Assembly: GCA_905221605.1 (NCBI GenBank)
Contig: CAJNDS010002446.1
Span: 745,148-809,147 of the forward strand
From: Symbiodinium natans
Lineage: Eukaryota > Sar > Dinophyceae > Suessiales > Symbiodiniaceae
DNA: 64,000 nucleotides
Reading direction: 5' to 3'
The notes under the pieces were generated by a model that was not told the DNA's origin, did no database searches, and saw nothing but the letters and a program-made list of their open reading frames with translations. Below are positions 43,836 through 56,300 of this stretch, one piece after another (position 1 is the first letter of the stretch; each line of letters starts with the position of its first letter). The position numbers were made by a program, and so were the translations under genes.

Positions 43836-45046
43836 AATTATACAAGTAACAGCATAACATAAGAAGATATGCAAAAGTTTCATATCACGTCACATCATAC
43901 CACATCTCATTATGAGTAAGGGTGCAGTACAGTCATAACACAGACCAGAAAATGTTGCATTATTGTATAACATAACAACGCAATATGTATAGCAAAAACT
44001 GAACAAGTAGAATAATCGAGAGAGAGAGAGAGAGAGTGAGACGCCCTGAGGGCCTGCTTTTTCCGATCAGAATGCTGTTTGTGTTCAAAGGCTTCATGGC
44101 CTTTGGGTTGAAGGTTGGCCCTGCCACTCTGCGACACAAGGGGCTTGATCCATACAGGAGTAATGATGGCTGCTATGCCTAACAAAAAGAGCTGGTGAGT
44201 GAGAAGGCCCTAAACCCGAAATCCCGGACAAGATTTGTTAACCTAGGCTCGTTGGGAAAGCTGGGGTCACCGGTTTTTGGTTCATGGTTTTGAGAACTTC
44301 TTAAGGAGCATTTTCTCTAAGCAATTGGCTATTTTTGCAGGCTGGTCGCCTGTCACCGCGCAAGATGGGGATCTCTCAAAACAGTAAGACCCCTTCGAGA
44401 GAAGATGGGGATGGGATTGAAACCATTCAATGTTAGCCCCGCAGAAACGAGAAGGTTGCGAGCAGATATCATTTACCTCTCAACAAGCTGCTTGAACGCA
44501 GATCTCTTGGCTTTCTTTCTCAAAGCTTCCCGAAAGCCTACCAATAGTTTTTGTCCAGTGAATAGGGGCACCTCCTACTGAGATCCTTGATATCGGGAAG
44601 GGGGGTGTGGAAGCATGTGCTTCAATATCAATGTCATTACGAACTCACATGCGCACGATGGGAACATAGTGACCGAAAATCGCCATATTGAAATGATTAT
44701 GCGTCTCCCGGATATCTTTGTCTCATGCGCGTGTAAACACTTTATGCGAGCACGAAATATCTCAGCATGTAAGAAAGCTGAACTGTGAGCATGCGTATTG
44801 TTGTGGGAGGGGGCTCCAGTTGCGAAATCTTAGGGTCATTTGGAAGGGGGCCGGGGGGCAGAGACTAAAAACTAAGAACAATAATAGGAATAGTAGTGAT
44901 AATCAACACTGCTTTTTGCTAAGCATTTCAGTTAAGCCCTTAATTAAGAATTGTGATTGAGCTCGCTAAGCTTATAAATAGCGAGTTCATACTATCTCAC
45001 CTGAAACCCCTTAAAACCATAACAGTGCAGGCCCTCAGGGCCCATC

Positions 45047-45097
<51 letters not shown>

Positions 45098-45208
45098 ATG
45101 TGTGTGTGTAGATATTGTCTTATCTTTATTGTTATGATCATTGTTTACCAAAATATGTGTACATATACAATGTGTATATATATACATATATAAGTTGTAT
45201 CATATGTG
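43836..45208. other. AT-richer stretch, no gene seen
   Basis: GA run at 44,020-44,036; otherwise unique-looking sequence without coding signal. It is the longest stretch without exon-like islands in the right half. Confidence 0.45.
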
Positions 45209-45275
45209 TTAATACATTTCTATATCTCTGTATATATATATATATATGTATGGATATATATATATACATATATAG
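45050..45275. repeat. (AT)n tracts
   Basis: Pure TA run at about 45,051-45,092, then TATATA runs around 45,175-45,190 and 45,228-45,275. Confidence 0.95.
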
Positions 45276-45289
45276 ATAGATGGAGAATT

Positions 45290-45880
45290 TTGCCTTCTTG
45301 TTAAGTTACTGCGATTGGTTTTTTGCATGCCACCTCTAAGACTCCAAAAACCGATTGAGACTCGGGACTGGTGCTCGTCAAGCTCGTCGTCCGTGAACAT
45401 GACGGACACCGGCAGTATGGGCAACACCTCATTTTGACACAAGCCTTTCTTGCCACCTGCCTACGCAGCCTGGCAACCACACTCCTGGTGTAGGGTTTAA
45501 GGTTCAGAGTTTAGGGTGCCAGTTCCTTACCAGATGCCACCTAAGCCCCGGTCGTCAAATGACGTTCGACGCAGCTGGTGAAAGCTTGGCCTGAGATGCA
45601 GCAAGTTGCAAGTGGGCACAGTCACTAACCATCAACCGCAAGGGCCGCGACACTTTCGACAACGCAGCAGCGACGGACCACTCGAACGGCGTGACGGGAT
45701 CCTCCTCCATCCTGTTGTTTCAGGCAGCAGCCAGCGCTCACAGACTCGATCAAGCTCGGAGCAAGCGTGCCAGCGAGACTCACCAGAAAAGGTGGACAGA
45801 ACAAGGAACCGAACTTCTGCACTGAAAAGGTCGGGGGACACCTCCACCCGATGCTCAGTTGATTGCGAAACATGAAACAC
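45290..45880 (-). CDS. Two exon-like stretches, family unknown
   Basis: 45,632-45,860 encodes RVEVSPDLFSAEVRFLVLST and onward with good composition. 45,310-45,440 encodes LPILPVSVMFTDDELDEHQS. 45,490-45,515 between them is a short TTTAGGG patch. No domain recognised. Confidence 0.4.
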
Positions 45881-45888
45881 AAAGACAT

Positions 45889-45994
45889 GGGGGTTTCCGA
45901 AAACAGGGGATGCCTATACCTTACTGGGGTTCTTCTAACGGAATCCCTACTATTTGGGGGCTATATGAGGGCTCCCCTCTTCTCGCAAACCCCC
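45889..45994. mobile_element. MITE-like element, GGGGG-end family, member 2
   Basis: Ends GGGGGTTTCCGA and TCGCAAACCCCC are inverted repeats with one mismatch in 12. Inner sequence GGGGTTCTTCTAACGG...CCTACTATTTGGGGG resembles 21,982-22,075. Confidence 0.7.
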
Positions 45995-46093
45995 TACATC
46001 AATGGCATCTCCAAGGGCCGGGCCGTTGGCGGTGGAGACTTTGCTTTCGCCTGCCCAGCTACCAGGTACACATGCCCATAGAACTTCTGGCAG

Positions 46094-46167
46094 GGTTTAG
46101 GGTTCAGAGTTTCGGGTTTAGGGTTTAGGGTTTCGGGTTTAGGGCTTAGGGTTAGGGTTTAGGTTTG
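46094..46167. repeat. Interstitial telomeric repeat
   Basis: TTTAGGG units with TTTCGGG variants. Confidence 0.9.
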
Positions 46168-46932
46168 GCAACATACACCGCGTTTTGCAGCATCACATGG
46201 GAAGCCTTCGTCCCGCTTCCATCCATCTTGGATCCTTTGCCCTTGCCTCGCAAGCAACGGCCACATTGCGCGTTTACATGTCAGTCATGTAATCACCTGC
46301 ACACACCTTCAAGTCGACGAGGCACGCGAGGGAACGCGACACACTCTGACAGCCTAAACACACGAAACCTTTCAACAGAAGCGCCTTTGCCAAACACCTG
46401 CAGACTCTGCGGGTTCGCGGTCATGTCCTTACAGCGTGCTGCCGGCCTTCAGACCTAGAGGAACCACAAGTGTGACACGCGTCCTGCACCATGCTACCAT
46501 CCTGTGGTTGTCCAGAATCCCAGGCCATTGCCATTGCTAGGCGACCTGCCGACATCAAATGGAACTCGTCTCAGGAGCAACTGGCATCCCCCAACGGGCC
46601 TGGCTGCACCCCTACTGGCCAGGTCGGCTCGCCACAGCTGCATGTTTAGACTCGGAGCCAGAAATGTTGGGCAGTCGCTTTGTCCACAATCCTTCTTGTG
46701 CCGCACACGACTGTATTGCGCAGCACCGTGTCTCCATGCGAGATCGCTGACAAACAATGAACCACAACACACAGCCGTCGCCCGAAGACAACAGTTCAAG
46801 GCGCTAAAGCGGTTTTCCGTCCCTTGCAGCCGTGTCGGCTCTGAAAACCGTGCCGAGCCTGAAAACATGACCGACCACATTGGACTCGGCAGTATTCTTG
46901 AAAGAGCTCGCCAGGCAAGGGCTTCGAAAATT
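46168..46932. other. No clear gene
   Basis: Overlapping 128-residue minus and 167-residue plus ORFs at 46,494-47,007; neither has a recognisable domain. Confidence 0.3.
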
Positions 46933-47480
46933 TCATGGTGGTTTCGGGGTGTCGAAATGAATTTCCACTTTCATCTCGCCGATGACAAGCGGCATGGTTC
47001 CTCCTAGATCCAACCAGGCGTGAAACGAAGGCGTGTAGCATCCATCCGTCAGGGTGTTATTCCAGGCAGCTTCCCAGACTTCGCCTGCAGCACTGCATGT
47101 TACTCCAGCTGTGCACAGCATTCGTCCCTAAACCGTTCGAGCCTCCAGTTCCAATGACCTTGAGATGGTTGGATCCATCTGTCGAGATGCTCACCTGCAG
47201 TCGCACGTCTCGGATGTCAGCTGCAGCTTTTCGCATGTAGAGCCCGACATTCTGTCTGGGCCTCGAAGGTGTGGAAGGAGTTTCCGCTGGCTGTCCAATT
47301 CTGAGGGTTAAAGCCTCGACTCACATCTGCCATTGTGGCAATACGGAAATACTCTTGTACCAACATCAAGAAACATGAGCTGAACAACGAATCCCGGTCG
47401 CGCAGAGTGGAACTTGGCTTCTTGGGCGAGTCTGGGGTACTAGAACCTGCTGAGTCACTACATACCTGGGGACACAACAT
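46933..47480 (-). CDS. Multi-exon gene, family unknown
   Basis: Minus-strand exons read VQEYFRIATMADVSRGFNP (about 47,300-47,360), NVGLYMRKAAADIRDVRLQ and SISTDGSNHLKVIGTGGSN (about 47,130-47,250, with a CAG|GT boundary between them), and VWEAAWNNTLTDGCYTPSF...MKVEIHFD (about 46,945-47,080). The beta-strand-like pattern suggests a folded domain, not identified. Confidence 0.45.
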
Positions 47481-47529
47481 CTGGACTGCGCGGACAATAA
47501 CATGCGAACCAAGAATGGCCGCTGGTCAA

Positions 47530-47570
47530 CTTTAACTTTAACCCTAAACCCTAAACCCTAAACCCTTTAC
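47530..47570. repeat. Short interstitial telomeric repeat
   Basis: Three CCCTAAA units after AACTTTAA. Confidence 0.9.
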
Positions 47571-47954
47571 TCTTGTTCTTCTTGCAGCTTCTGCCATCGT
47601 CACCGGATGCGTATGCTTTCCCAAGCACAAAGAGACCCCGGGCTGAGGCGTCTTGATCGGGTTTGGGGTTTAGGGCTTACACACTCCTTGTAAGGGTCAC
47701 CTAAGGGTCCGTGGTCCAAAAAGGTCCTGTCAGGTCTGAAAGTAATTTCGGGGAGATGGCAGAGGCTCGCACAGGCTCGCGAGACAAGTACAGCATTCAT
47801 GCTCACGAACAGGCTGGCAAGGAGCCAATGTCGGAGTTAAAGAAGCCGCCAATGCCCTCAATCCTCAACTGGCCTCACAGCTCCATTGGTTTGAAACAAG
47901 CACGGCCCTGATGCGAGGTACCCTGTAGTTGCTCGAAAAGGCCACATAAAATAC

Positions 47955-48065
47955 ATTTTTAATATATAATATATAATATATAATATATAATATATAATAT
48001 ATAATATATAATATATAATATATAATATATAATATATAATATGGAGTATATAATATATTATAGTA
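47955..48065. repeat. Palindromic TATAATA array
   Basis: About twelve AATATAT units; nearly self-complementary and able to fold as long hairpins. The Tyr/Ile ORF through it is an artefact. Confidence 0.95.
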
Positions 48066-48189
48066 TATAACATAACAGCTAGACCCCCGCAGCTGGTCCT
48101 CCCATCATGCCAGGATGGAACCTCGCAAGCGTCACGTGCTATCCGCTATGCGCTGAGGTGAGAACCATCATGTATAAGCGAGGCAACCT

Positions 48190-51013
48190 TCCCTACGGTG
48201 TAGCAGTGGAAAGTCCAAGGTGCTTTATGGCATTGGAGTTCTTGTCCTTGGATAAACCCAAGCCATTGTAGATGTGCTTCGGCACACCATCCATGTCCAC
48301 TTCACCTGGCAACTAGCACGGCCTTTCCGATACAAAACGCACTGCATGCTGACATCCTGCGAGATGACAAGGATGGTTGCTGTGACTGCAGACATCGTCG
48401 TGCGCCATGAGGCCAAAGCACTGTCCATGGATCCAGGCTGCTCCACAACAACCCCGAGACCTCTCAGTGCTTCAGGTTGCCAACCCACATGGAAAGTATG
48501 TTTGAAGCAACACGTCACCTAAACACGAAAAGCAGGAGCCAACAAAAGGAGAGCCAAGGAGAGAAGGGTGGGGGGGGGGGGGATCTAGATGTCTCCATAT
48601 ATGAAGGACACTTCATTTCACTAGGAAAAGTCCTTGACCCTCGAGTGGACAGTTCACTAAGCCGTATACCGGACCCGAGCACTATTCCTTTCTATGAACC
48701 CTTCTATCCAGAATCTTTTTGGCTTCTTGAGCAGGCAATTTCGCAATCCTATTGGCGTACCGTTTCGAATTTTCATGATACAGTCTCCAACCGAGTAGTT
48801 AAGATGCGACTGTAATGAGATTCTAGTAGACTACAATAATCCCAGGTACAGGCTGCAGCAATTCGCCATTAAAGCCCATTGATCTGAGCACCACATTTCA
48901 AGAAATGGCGTGAGAAATGGTCGTAGAAGGGCCAAAAAGTTTTCATAATTGAAACGCACTCTTTACAGGTCATTGCAGCACCTCAACCTCAAACCCTAAA
49001 CCCTAAACCCTACACCCTAAACCCTTTTTGAACCCGGACTTGCTGACTGCCAGGAAACGCCCTAAACCCTAAACCCCAAACCCTAAACCCTACATAACCT
49101 GCTGGTTCACACGAGCGGCCTCGGTTGTATGCATCGGAGTTGAGCTGTATTGACACCACCACTTTGGAGAATCGACCGCTGTCTGCCAGCATGGCACCGA
49201 CATTCAAACTTGGTAACCTGAAAGGGTTTAGGGTTTTGGGTTTAGGGTTTAGGGTTTAGGGGCTGATGCTGGTGTGTTACTATGCCCAGCGCACGCAATC
49301 GCGGGGCAGATCTGTTCGCGACTGCAACTCCCGAAAACCCTTGGCGGTTAAGCCATGGTAGCAAAAGATGACCATCCGGGCTTGTCATTTCCAGGCCATG
49401 CTCGCCTTGCTTGAGATGCTCCAATTCCGGCTTCTGCCCACCCATGTCCTTCAGGGCCGAGTAGAGAACTCACACATGCCTATTCCTATGTCGGCGCACA
49501 TAGCGCGCACCAGCTGCAGTGCGTTCGATGACGGTCTGCGTTTGGCGCTCCTCCAACACAGCAATGATGGAAGGGATGTGTTCAATGACCTTGCAACTTG
49601 TACCTGGCGTGTGGGACATGGACATAAACTTGGCACGTGAGTAACACAACATGTCCATGATGTTCATGTTAGGGTTTGCTGGTCATTTTGACCTCAGAAC
49701 CGCTCGAAAATCATTACTGCGCTGGCCTTCCTTGACTGGTGCCGCCTTGACGATGTCCGCATAGCCTTGATAAGACCCTGGCGATGTGCAGGCGTGCGCA
49801 CCCTAAGCAACCGCAAACATCGCCAAGGACCTGCAAAGGATCGAGCTAGGCTGAATTTAGCTGTCTCTAACCTCAAACCAAGGCTTTCATGTTCCCCTTG
49901 CCACCATGCTGTGCACAGCTTTTGCGCATGTAAGTTTTTGATTTGAGAGGCCTGCGGCTTGAAGGAGGATCTCCACAGCGGTCTCGCGCCCAATCACGGC
50001 AAAAATCGGCTGTGAGCGGTCAAGCTTTGCGACGGGAAAAGCATCATGAAGAACCTGCCGGGCAGGGCCGACTTCGGGGAATGACAGTAACAGTCACAAT
50101 CTGACGTGCGGCAGCCTGCAAAACGACATGTCGAGGCAACAAGTGAGAATGGCACATCTGAGGCCAGACGAGGCTGCTCGAGAAAGGACGGCTGAGACTG
50201 CTGATTGAAAAAGAAGGAAAACAAAAATCCGTGTCACGCACCGTGGCCGTGCAAAGTCGACAAGGGCAGCAGGTGATGACGGGCAACGGGGAAGCAAGCG
50301 AGATCGGCTGCATGGGCGGCCGATGTCTGGGGGTGCAACGTGCGGGTGATTAGACTCGACGAGGCAAGAGCGAGAGGAGATACTTGGTCCCTTACTTATG
50401 GCAATCGGCGATCGTGCCGACAAGGACTGGGACTGCAGAAGGCCCCCCCAACTTGTGAACGACAACTGCAGAAACAACGAAGAACTGGCTGTCGACACTC
50501 GCCCAAGTAGAGCACAACAACTCAGCACTGCAAATGCGAATACGTACCCGAACCCTAAAACCCTGAGTCCACCCCTGGCACCGGAGTGCCTGCGGTCCAT
50601 TGAACAGCTTCAAGAAGCATGCAGGTGGGACCTGCAATGCACAGTTTTGCTCAAAACTGCCGGATCCTGAACTTGAGCTCGTAACAACAGGGACTGAAAA
50701 GGATGTAGTTCAGAGCATGCCATGGCGACGCGCTCTTCGGTTAGGCTAGAATTAGGGGCATTTCTCAAAATAGGGGTACCCCTTTTAGACCCCTAATAGA
50801 ATAGAATCCCCTTAAAGAAAAGTGTACCCCTATTTTCGGAAAGCCCCATCTCTAGTAGTCTTACCGGCCGATTGGCAGTCGACTTGGCCGCACCGCAGCC
50901 TCGATGTGGTGCTGCTGCAAGTTCTCGCGCACGACGCATATCGCGTCCTCCTCCGCGCAAGGAACCTCGTAGGTCTTCCCCGTGACAGTGGCCACCGTCA
51001 GCGTTAGCGCCAT
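48190..51013 (-). CDS. Gene starting with a ubiquitin-like domain; downstream exons tentative
   Basis: Exon 1 (50,900-51,013) starts MALTLTVATVTGKTYEVPC and ends VRENLQQHHIE. Exon 2 (50,582-50,631) continues VPPACFLKLFNGPQAL. Joined by a GC-AG intron with AG|G acceptor they give the beta1-beta2-helix-beta3 pattern of a ubiquitin-like fold (compare the IPP..QRLIFAGKQL region of ubiquitin). Further minus-strand exon-like stretches: YQGYADIVKAAPVKEGQRSN (49,690-49,770), VIEHIPSIIAVLEERQTQT (49,510-49,610), GQKPELEHLKQGEHGLEM (49,370-49,445), AMLADSGRFSKVVVSIQLNS (49,110-49,200) and a last one with a stop, GVPKHIYNGLGLSKDKNSN (48,195-48,310). Whether all belong to one gene is inference. Confidence 0.5.
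50755..50847. mobile_element. MITE-like hairpin in an intron of the ubiquitin-like gene
   Basis: Left arm GGGGCATTTCTCAAAATAGG continuing GGTACCCC, right arm GTACCCCTATTTTCGGAAAG then CCCC: long imperfect inverted repeats of about 30 bp with a short loop. It lies in the first intron, between exons ending at 50,900 and starting at 50,631. Confidence 0.75.
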
Positions 51014-51328
51014 GGCGGAGCTACAAACTTTGCAGGCCTCTAGAGGCGTCCTGTTCCTGTGGAGCCGACGTTGCCCACGTGACAACCGCAAGATCTTCAG
51101 CATGGTTGCTCACAGACTCGCCTCTCTTCGCTGTAGTTCGTCTGCGTAAGCCTTTCAACAAACAATTCCGATGGACATAAAATTATTGCCAGCAAGCCTG
51201 GGATAGTAGCAGTCACGGTACAACTTAGCAGAAGCTAGAGGCTGGGTTCGAGCTTGAGGTGTTCTGTAGCAGAAGTAGAAGAGCAGCTGCCCCTCCACTC
51301 ACCCGCCGACACCTCAGCGGTAAATCCT

Positions 51329-51889
51329 TCACCTTTTTTGCATCCTTTTTGCCCATGAGACAGATCTTGCGAGGTCTGTCTGGCCTTCATGTTGGGCCAG
51401 AAGCCTACAAGGCTGTTCAGGCTTGTGCAATGGGTGAAGCCACTGGGAGGTCAAGCACCACGTTGCAACCGGACCTTGACAAAGCTTTGCTCGCAGAGGT
51501 TTGCATCGTTCACCATGCCCATGCCACGTATGTTCGCTTGATGGCAGCCGCACAGTGTCAAAGGATGTCAAAGGCATCCAGTGATGCAGAATGATGCCAA
51601 GAAGCTCATGCGTCCCATTTGAGAAGCAAGCCACCTGGAGCGCTCTCGGCCGCAAGGGAATGATTGGTACAACGCGCGGAAACAAGAACGACACGCGACA
51701 CGGCAGTGGCTCGGTGGCTCGCAAGGTCTCGCTGCCTACACAGTCATGCTTAGTTCTGTCAGGTTGCAAACTCGCCAGCGCGCAGCGCACGCGCCTCGGA
51801 AAATCATATTGCGATAAAACCACACGTGCATTCGCAGCAATATTCTTGATATGTCTGAATGGTGGAATCTTCCATAGTAAGAGTTGCAC
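51329..51889 (-). CDS. Open frame of 186 residues, uncertain
   Basis: Longest minus ORF of this area, moderately protein-like (ANARVVLSQYDFPRRVRCAL). No domain recognised; it may be an exon cluster or chance. Confidence 0.25.
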   Translation of the reverse strand: MQLLLWKIPPFRHIKNIAANARVVLSQYDFPRRVRCALASLQPDRTKHDCVGSETLRATEPLPCRVSFLFPRVVPIIPLRPRALQVACFSNGTHELLGIILHHWMPLTSFDTVRLPSSEHTWHGHGERCKPLRAKLCQGPVATWCLTSQWLHPLHKPEQPCRLLAQHEGQTDLARSVSWAKRMQKR

Positions 51890-52660
51890 TTGGTTCTGCG
51901 CCTTTCTCCGTACATACAGAAAATATGTACTTTGGCAGCCATACCCTGCGCCACCTCTGATGTCCTATACTATGCTTTCATCATTTTCATCAAGATGCTG
52001 GAGCACAAAGTCTTTAGCCAAGACCGTGCAGGCGCATGACTGAAGGCTGAGGCTGCGGCGGAGCGTGTCTTCGAGTTGCAAACCAGGGCTTCAAAGTTCC
52101 CTGGACATGCAGCAAAGCAGAAGCGGCGCAGCATACATGCATGCAAACATGCACTCGTGCACACATGCATGACACCACACTCACACACCAGCACACCCAC
52201 ACACACACAACTTAAAATGCCATGAACATGACCAGGGCTTCCATCACGGCCTGCATCCTGAGAGCTCTTCGAGATGGCAGCGAAGTCCAGCCTCTGGTGA
52301 TGACGTCCTCACAAAGCTCTCCAGTCGGAAGCCCCACACTGGCCGGAGATTAACGATCGAGATTTAAGAAACTTTGTCCCACATCTCTAGCCTGAACATA
52401 GGTCGGTGGTTATCACATAAACCCTAGCTTTCGTACATTCACAGTCGTGTACCTGCTTTGGCCTTGACTCAGCAGCTAGCAAGATTGGATTCTGGATGCT
52501 CGGAACTGCATGTCAGACTTCTGACGTGGCTTCCACGAGCTCCTGGATTTATGCCTGCAGCCTCGTGGCCATGTTCGAAGGGAGAAGACTCGGAAATGCG
52601 AGCCTCCATAACTAGGAGCTCCCCTATGCCTTTACACCCACGCACATGTAAAGGATCCCC
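51890..52660. other. No clear gene; CA-rich patch
   Basis: 52,135-52,210 is rich in CATGCA and CACA. 51,970-52,110 has a minus frame (FEALVCNSKTRSAAASAFSH) that could be an exon. Confidence 0.3.
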
Positions 52661-53003
52661 CTAAACCCTAAACCCTAAACCCTAAACCCTAAACCCTAAA
52701 CCCTAAACCCTAAACCCTTAGGTCTCGGAAAGAAGGGCCAGATCAAGCAATTCGGGGCCTCGGGCGTGCTGAACGAGATTGGCTGCACCCTTGACAATGA
52801 TCAAGGCCTCAGCTGCGCTAAACCCTTAAAACCCTCTAAACCCTTAAAACCCTATAAACCCTTAAAACCCTTAAAGCCCTTTAAGCCCTATAACCCTATA
52901 AACCCTGTAAACCCTCTAAACCCTTAAAACCCTTTAAGCCCTATAACCCTTAAAACCCTGTAAACCCTATAAACCCTGTAAACCCTATAAACCCCATAAA
53001 TCC
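52661..53003. repeat. Telomeric repeat followed by a long run of diverged units
   Basis: 52,661-52,718 is eight CCCTAAA units. From about 52,815 to 53,003 the units become CCCTTAAAA, CCCTATAAA, CCCTGTAAA and CCCTCTAAA: a second, 9-bp family related to the first. Confidence 0.95.
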
Positions 53004-53302
53004 CCATAAACCCCCAGAGACCCTAAACCTTGATGGCATGCAAGGGTTTCGGGTGTGTAACTTACCTTCTTTCCCCAATTCCCTTCACGAGAACCAGCAA
53101 GACTAGTGAGGGGAGAGCCAGCTCAACGAAGCAGAGATACTGTCGGGTCCGTAGGCAGTGCAGCCCACAGCATCCAGCCCTCCTAAAACAAGCAAATCTG
53201 ACTGAAATATACCCGCATGTGATCTCTCGTCTGCATAAGTACATGAAGGGACTGATGAATACAAGACATGGTCTGAGTGAGACAGCTCGAATTCGATGCT
53301 TC

Positions 53303-56300
53303 TCACTCTATCCATCCCAGTTTCCTGTTCATTGCAAGTGCAACTGTTACACGCACACACAAACACACACCCATGTCCTGGCCAGTCCGAGTGCAGTTTT
53401 CTGGCACTGGTGCCGCTGAAGCCAACACTTCATCAATCTGCTGGGCAAACAATGCACCCAGTGCACTATGACGGACGCGAGTTTCTCCAGCCATCTCCTC
53501 AGCACAAACGGTCAACCACGTCCGAGTCAAAGCAAAACAGGTGGGGCAAGCGATTCCTCTGAAGTCGAGCGAGGCGCTTGAAGTTCAGCATCAAGACGCT
53601 GCCAGGCTGATCGCATGAGCCGCGCATCCTCACCACCACGGCGTGCCAAACCATGCATGTCATGGCGATGGCGCAGGTGAAGCGCCAGTTTGAAGGCTGC
53701 CTCGTCAAAAACGGGCAAAGACGGGAATGAAGCGGTCAGAACGTGAGAAATCCACTTTTTTGGGGGGGAGAAGAAGTCCAGTCTCTCTCGCTCTCGCTCT
53801 CTCTGTCTCTTTTGTCTTTCGTGAGAGTATGGGGGGAAAGCCCCGCACATGACGCGCTGCTCCTGCGTCTCACACACTGCTCCCAGCCCACTCTTGGGTC
53901 AACCCTCAAGGGGCCTCTCTCCATGAACCTCTCTCCCTCTCTCGCTCTCGCCCTTGCCAAACGAGGCAGGTCGCCTGGGCTTTTGGCAGCACTGGTGGCA
54001 TCCACTCTGCCAGCTGCGTCAGCATGCTCAGGTGCAGGATATGGAAGAGCTCGGGCATCTGGAGCAGTGCCGAGACCTGCCCTGCGCGTTTCCGGGCTGT
54101 TCGAGAGATCTTCGCATGGAGCTGCTGGAGAACGATCTTGGACTCATGCCCATGCTGCGCAGGGACATCCGGCACCTAGCAATGGTCGTGGAGGTGAGCT
54201 AGGAGGTGGGCTGGAAATGTACAGTGTGCTTTTTGACATAGGCCCAACAACCACGCCGGTGGAATGTAAAACCGCACCACAATTTACAGCCATTGTCTAG
54301 GGTCAGCGAAGGAAGGCGATTTTTGTGTGAGACTGGCTGCTGGTGCCGCTGCTGGCAATTTGTTTAGCTTTTAACATCCTGAGTCCTGAGTATCTTCTTC
54401 CTATGATTATTTCAGAGAAAAACCAGTATACGCTGAAACGCAAACTTTGTTGAAACTCCAGGCACTCCATCCAGGTCCTCCGCGGACCCGGCCCCAAGGT
54501 CCCGGGGGGCTGCGGCGTTGGACTCGGCTGCCGCTGTCGCTGCCGCTTGCAGCGCATAGCGGACCTGAAGATGCCAAAAAAAGAGAGCAAAAGGACAGGG
54601 CACCGGCTTCAAGAGAATCAGAATATGGAATATGAGACTACAACTGTGCAATCACATGCGCATGTAGCCATGTGCTCATATCATCATGTGGGGGGCTTGT
54701 TCGTGTACGCATGTGGGAACGTTGTGAATGGGAACACCGCGCATCAATCATCGACGCGCACACACACTTACACAAGCACGAACCAACACATCTTGAAGCC
54801 TGACGATCAGGCTCACTCAAGGATTAGAGGCAGAAACAAAGGACAAAAAGAACGCAAACAATATGGCTGGTCCAAAAAGCAGCCACGAGCAAAGTGAGTA
54901 GGCGTGACCACTGGCCGAGATCACGCAACGACTGTTTGCAGGTGCCATTGACACCCGCTGGACACCCGGCTTCTCGCAGACACAAGCGAACCCTCGGCAA
55001 ACTTGAAGACTGCGCGCCAAGCGGCCAAACCGCCGTCGACCATGATGTCTGCCAGGAGCCCAACCTGCTGGGTGACCTCTTTCCTTGGAAATTGCCCACC
55101 CCACACCCTGACAAGTCGGAGGCTGCTCCGGCTGCTGCTTACTGACACCACAATACATTGGGATGTTCCCCCTTATGCGAACAGTCCTTCAGAGGGATAA
55201 TGATAGGGAGTACTACAATCCCCTATGCAGGACTGTTAGCAGAAGGGGAACATCCCAAACAATACACTATGCAGGTCCACACAGTAGTAGCGACCTCTTG
55301 CAGTTGAAAGTCAGCGCCCTGCGTGCCGCTTTCGCTGCTTTCTGGCCCGAACGCATGGCACGCTTTGCCGCAACCTGCACCTGTAAGAAATCCTGAGTCA
55401 AACGAATCTCTCCCAGCAATTGCGCAAAATCCATACATACATGAACACGGGCCGAACGGGGTTCAAACCCTTGATTGCGCTGAGCCCCTTTCGTCCCCAA
55501 ATCCGTAAGCAGGACCACGAGAGCAGAGTTTGAAACAACGCACCCCTTGGCCCCTGTTCTCTTTGAGGGGAGGGAGAGTGGCTCACTTGCGGACCTCTCG
55601 GGCCCAGACTGAAAGACTGGCCCCATGGGATGTTTGAGGGGTCTAAACGGTCTAACCAGCGTGGCATCTGAAAGGGCACTGTTGTGCCAAGGAGCAGCAC
55701 TGCACTGGGACAAATAGCCTTCAGTGAGCTCAGTCGCAGTGCTCACATGGCTCACTTGCCTCAAGGCATGGAATCACAACATCCTTCAGCGTGCTATGCG
55801 TGCTTCATGCGTTACACAAAGGTTCATGTTGTGCACGCCCTAGCACACCCTTGCAAACGTTTGAGTCGAAATGATCGATGCACACAGGACGAAAGACTGT
55901 CCAGATTCCACCTGTGACACAAAGCTTCTTTGCCATCAGAGGGCTCCTGTGCTGCTTCTAAATACTCCTCTGTGGCCTGACGGATCTTCAAGAGAATCCT
56001 TGGCCACCAGGGACAGCAGACGCTTGTATACACCGATGCCGTTTTGAAACATCTGCCCACGCAAGACCTGGGGGGGGGGAGGTCCCAGTATGCCGCCCAG
56101 AAATGCCCCGCACTCTTGCCACGTTTGATTTGATCGTGTCAGAATTCCGTGCAACATTCAAACTCATGTCAGCTGGCGGCACAAATCTGGGTACAAACAA
56201 GGGTCTTGTCGAACTCCACAACCTGGGATTCCACGTGGAACGCCTCCAGCCTGACGGCCTTCTTGCACGGAAGGGCTTCCCACCACAGTGCATCAGTGGC

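Noticed and set aside
46494-47007. Overlapping plus (167 aa) and minus (128 aa) ORFs
   Set aside because: Neither has domains or splice partners; left unassigned.
47858-48073. Tyr/Ile-repeat ORF
   Set aside because: Translation of the TATAATA array.
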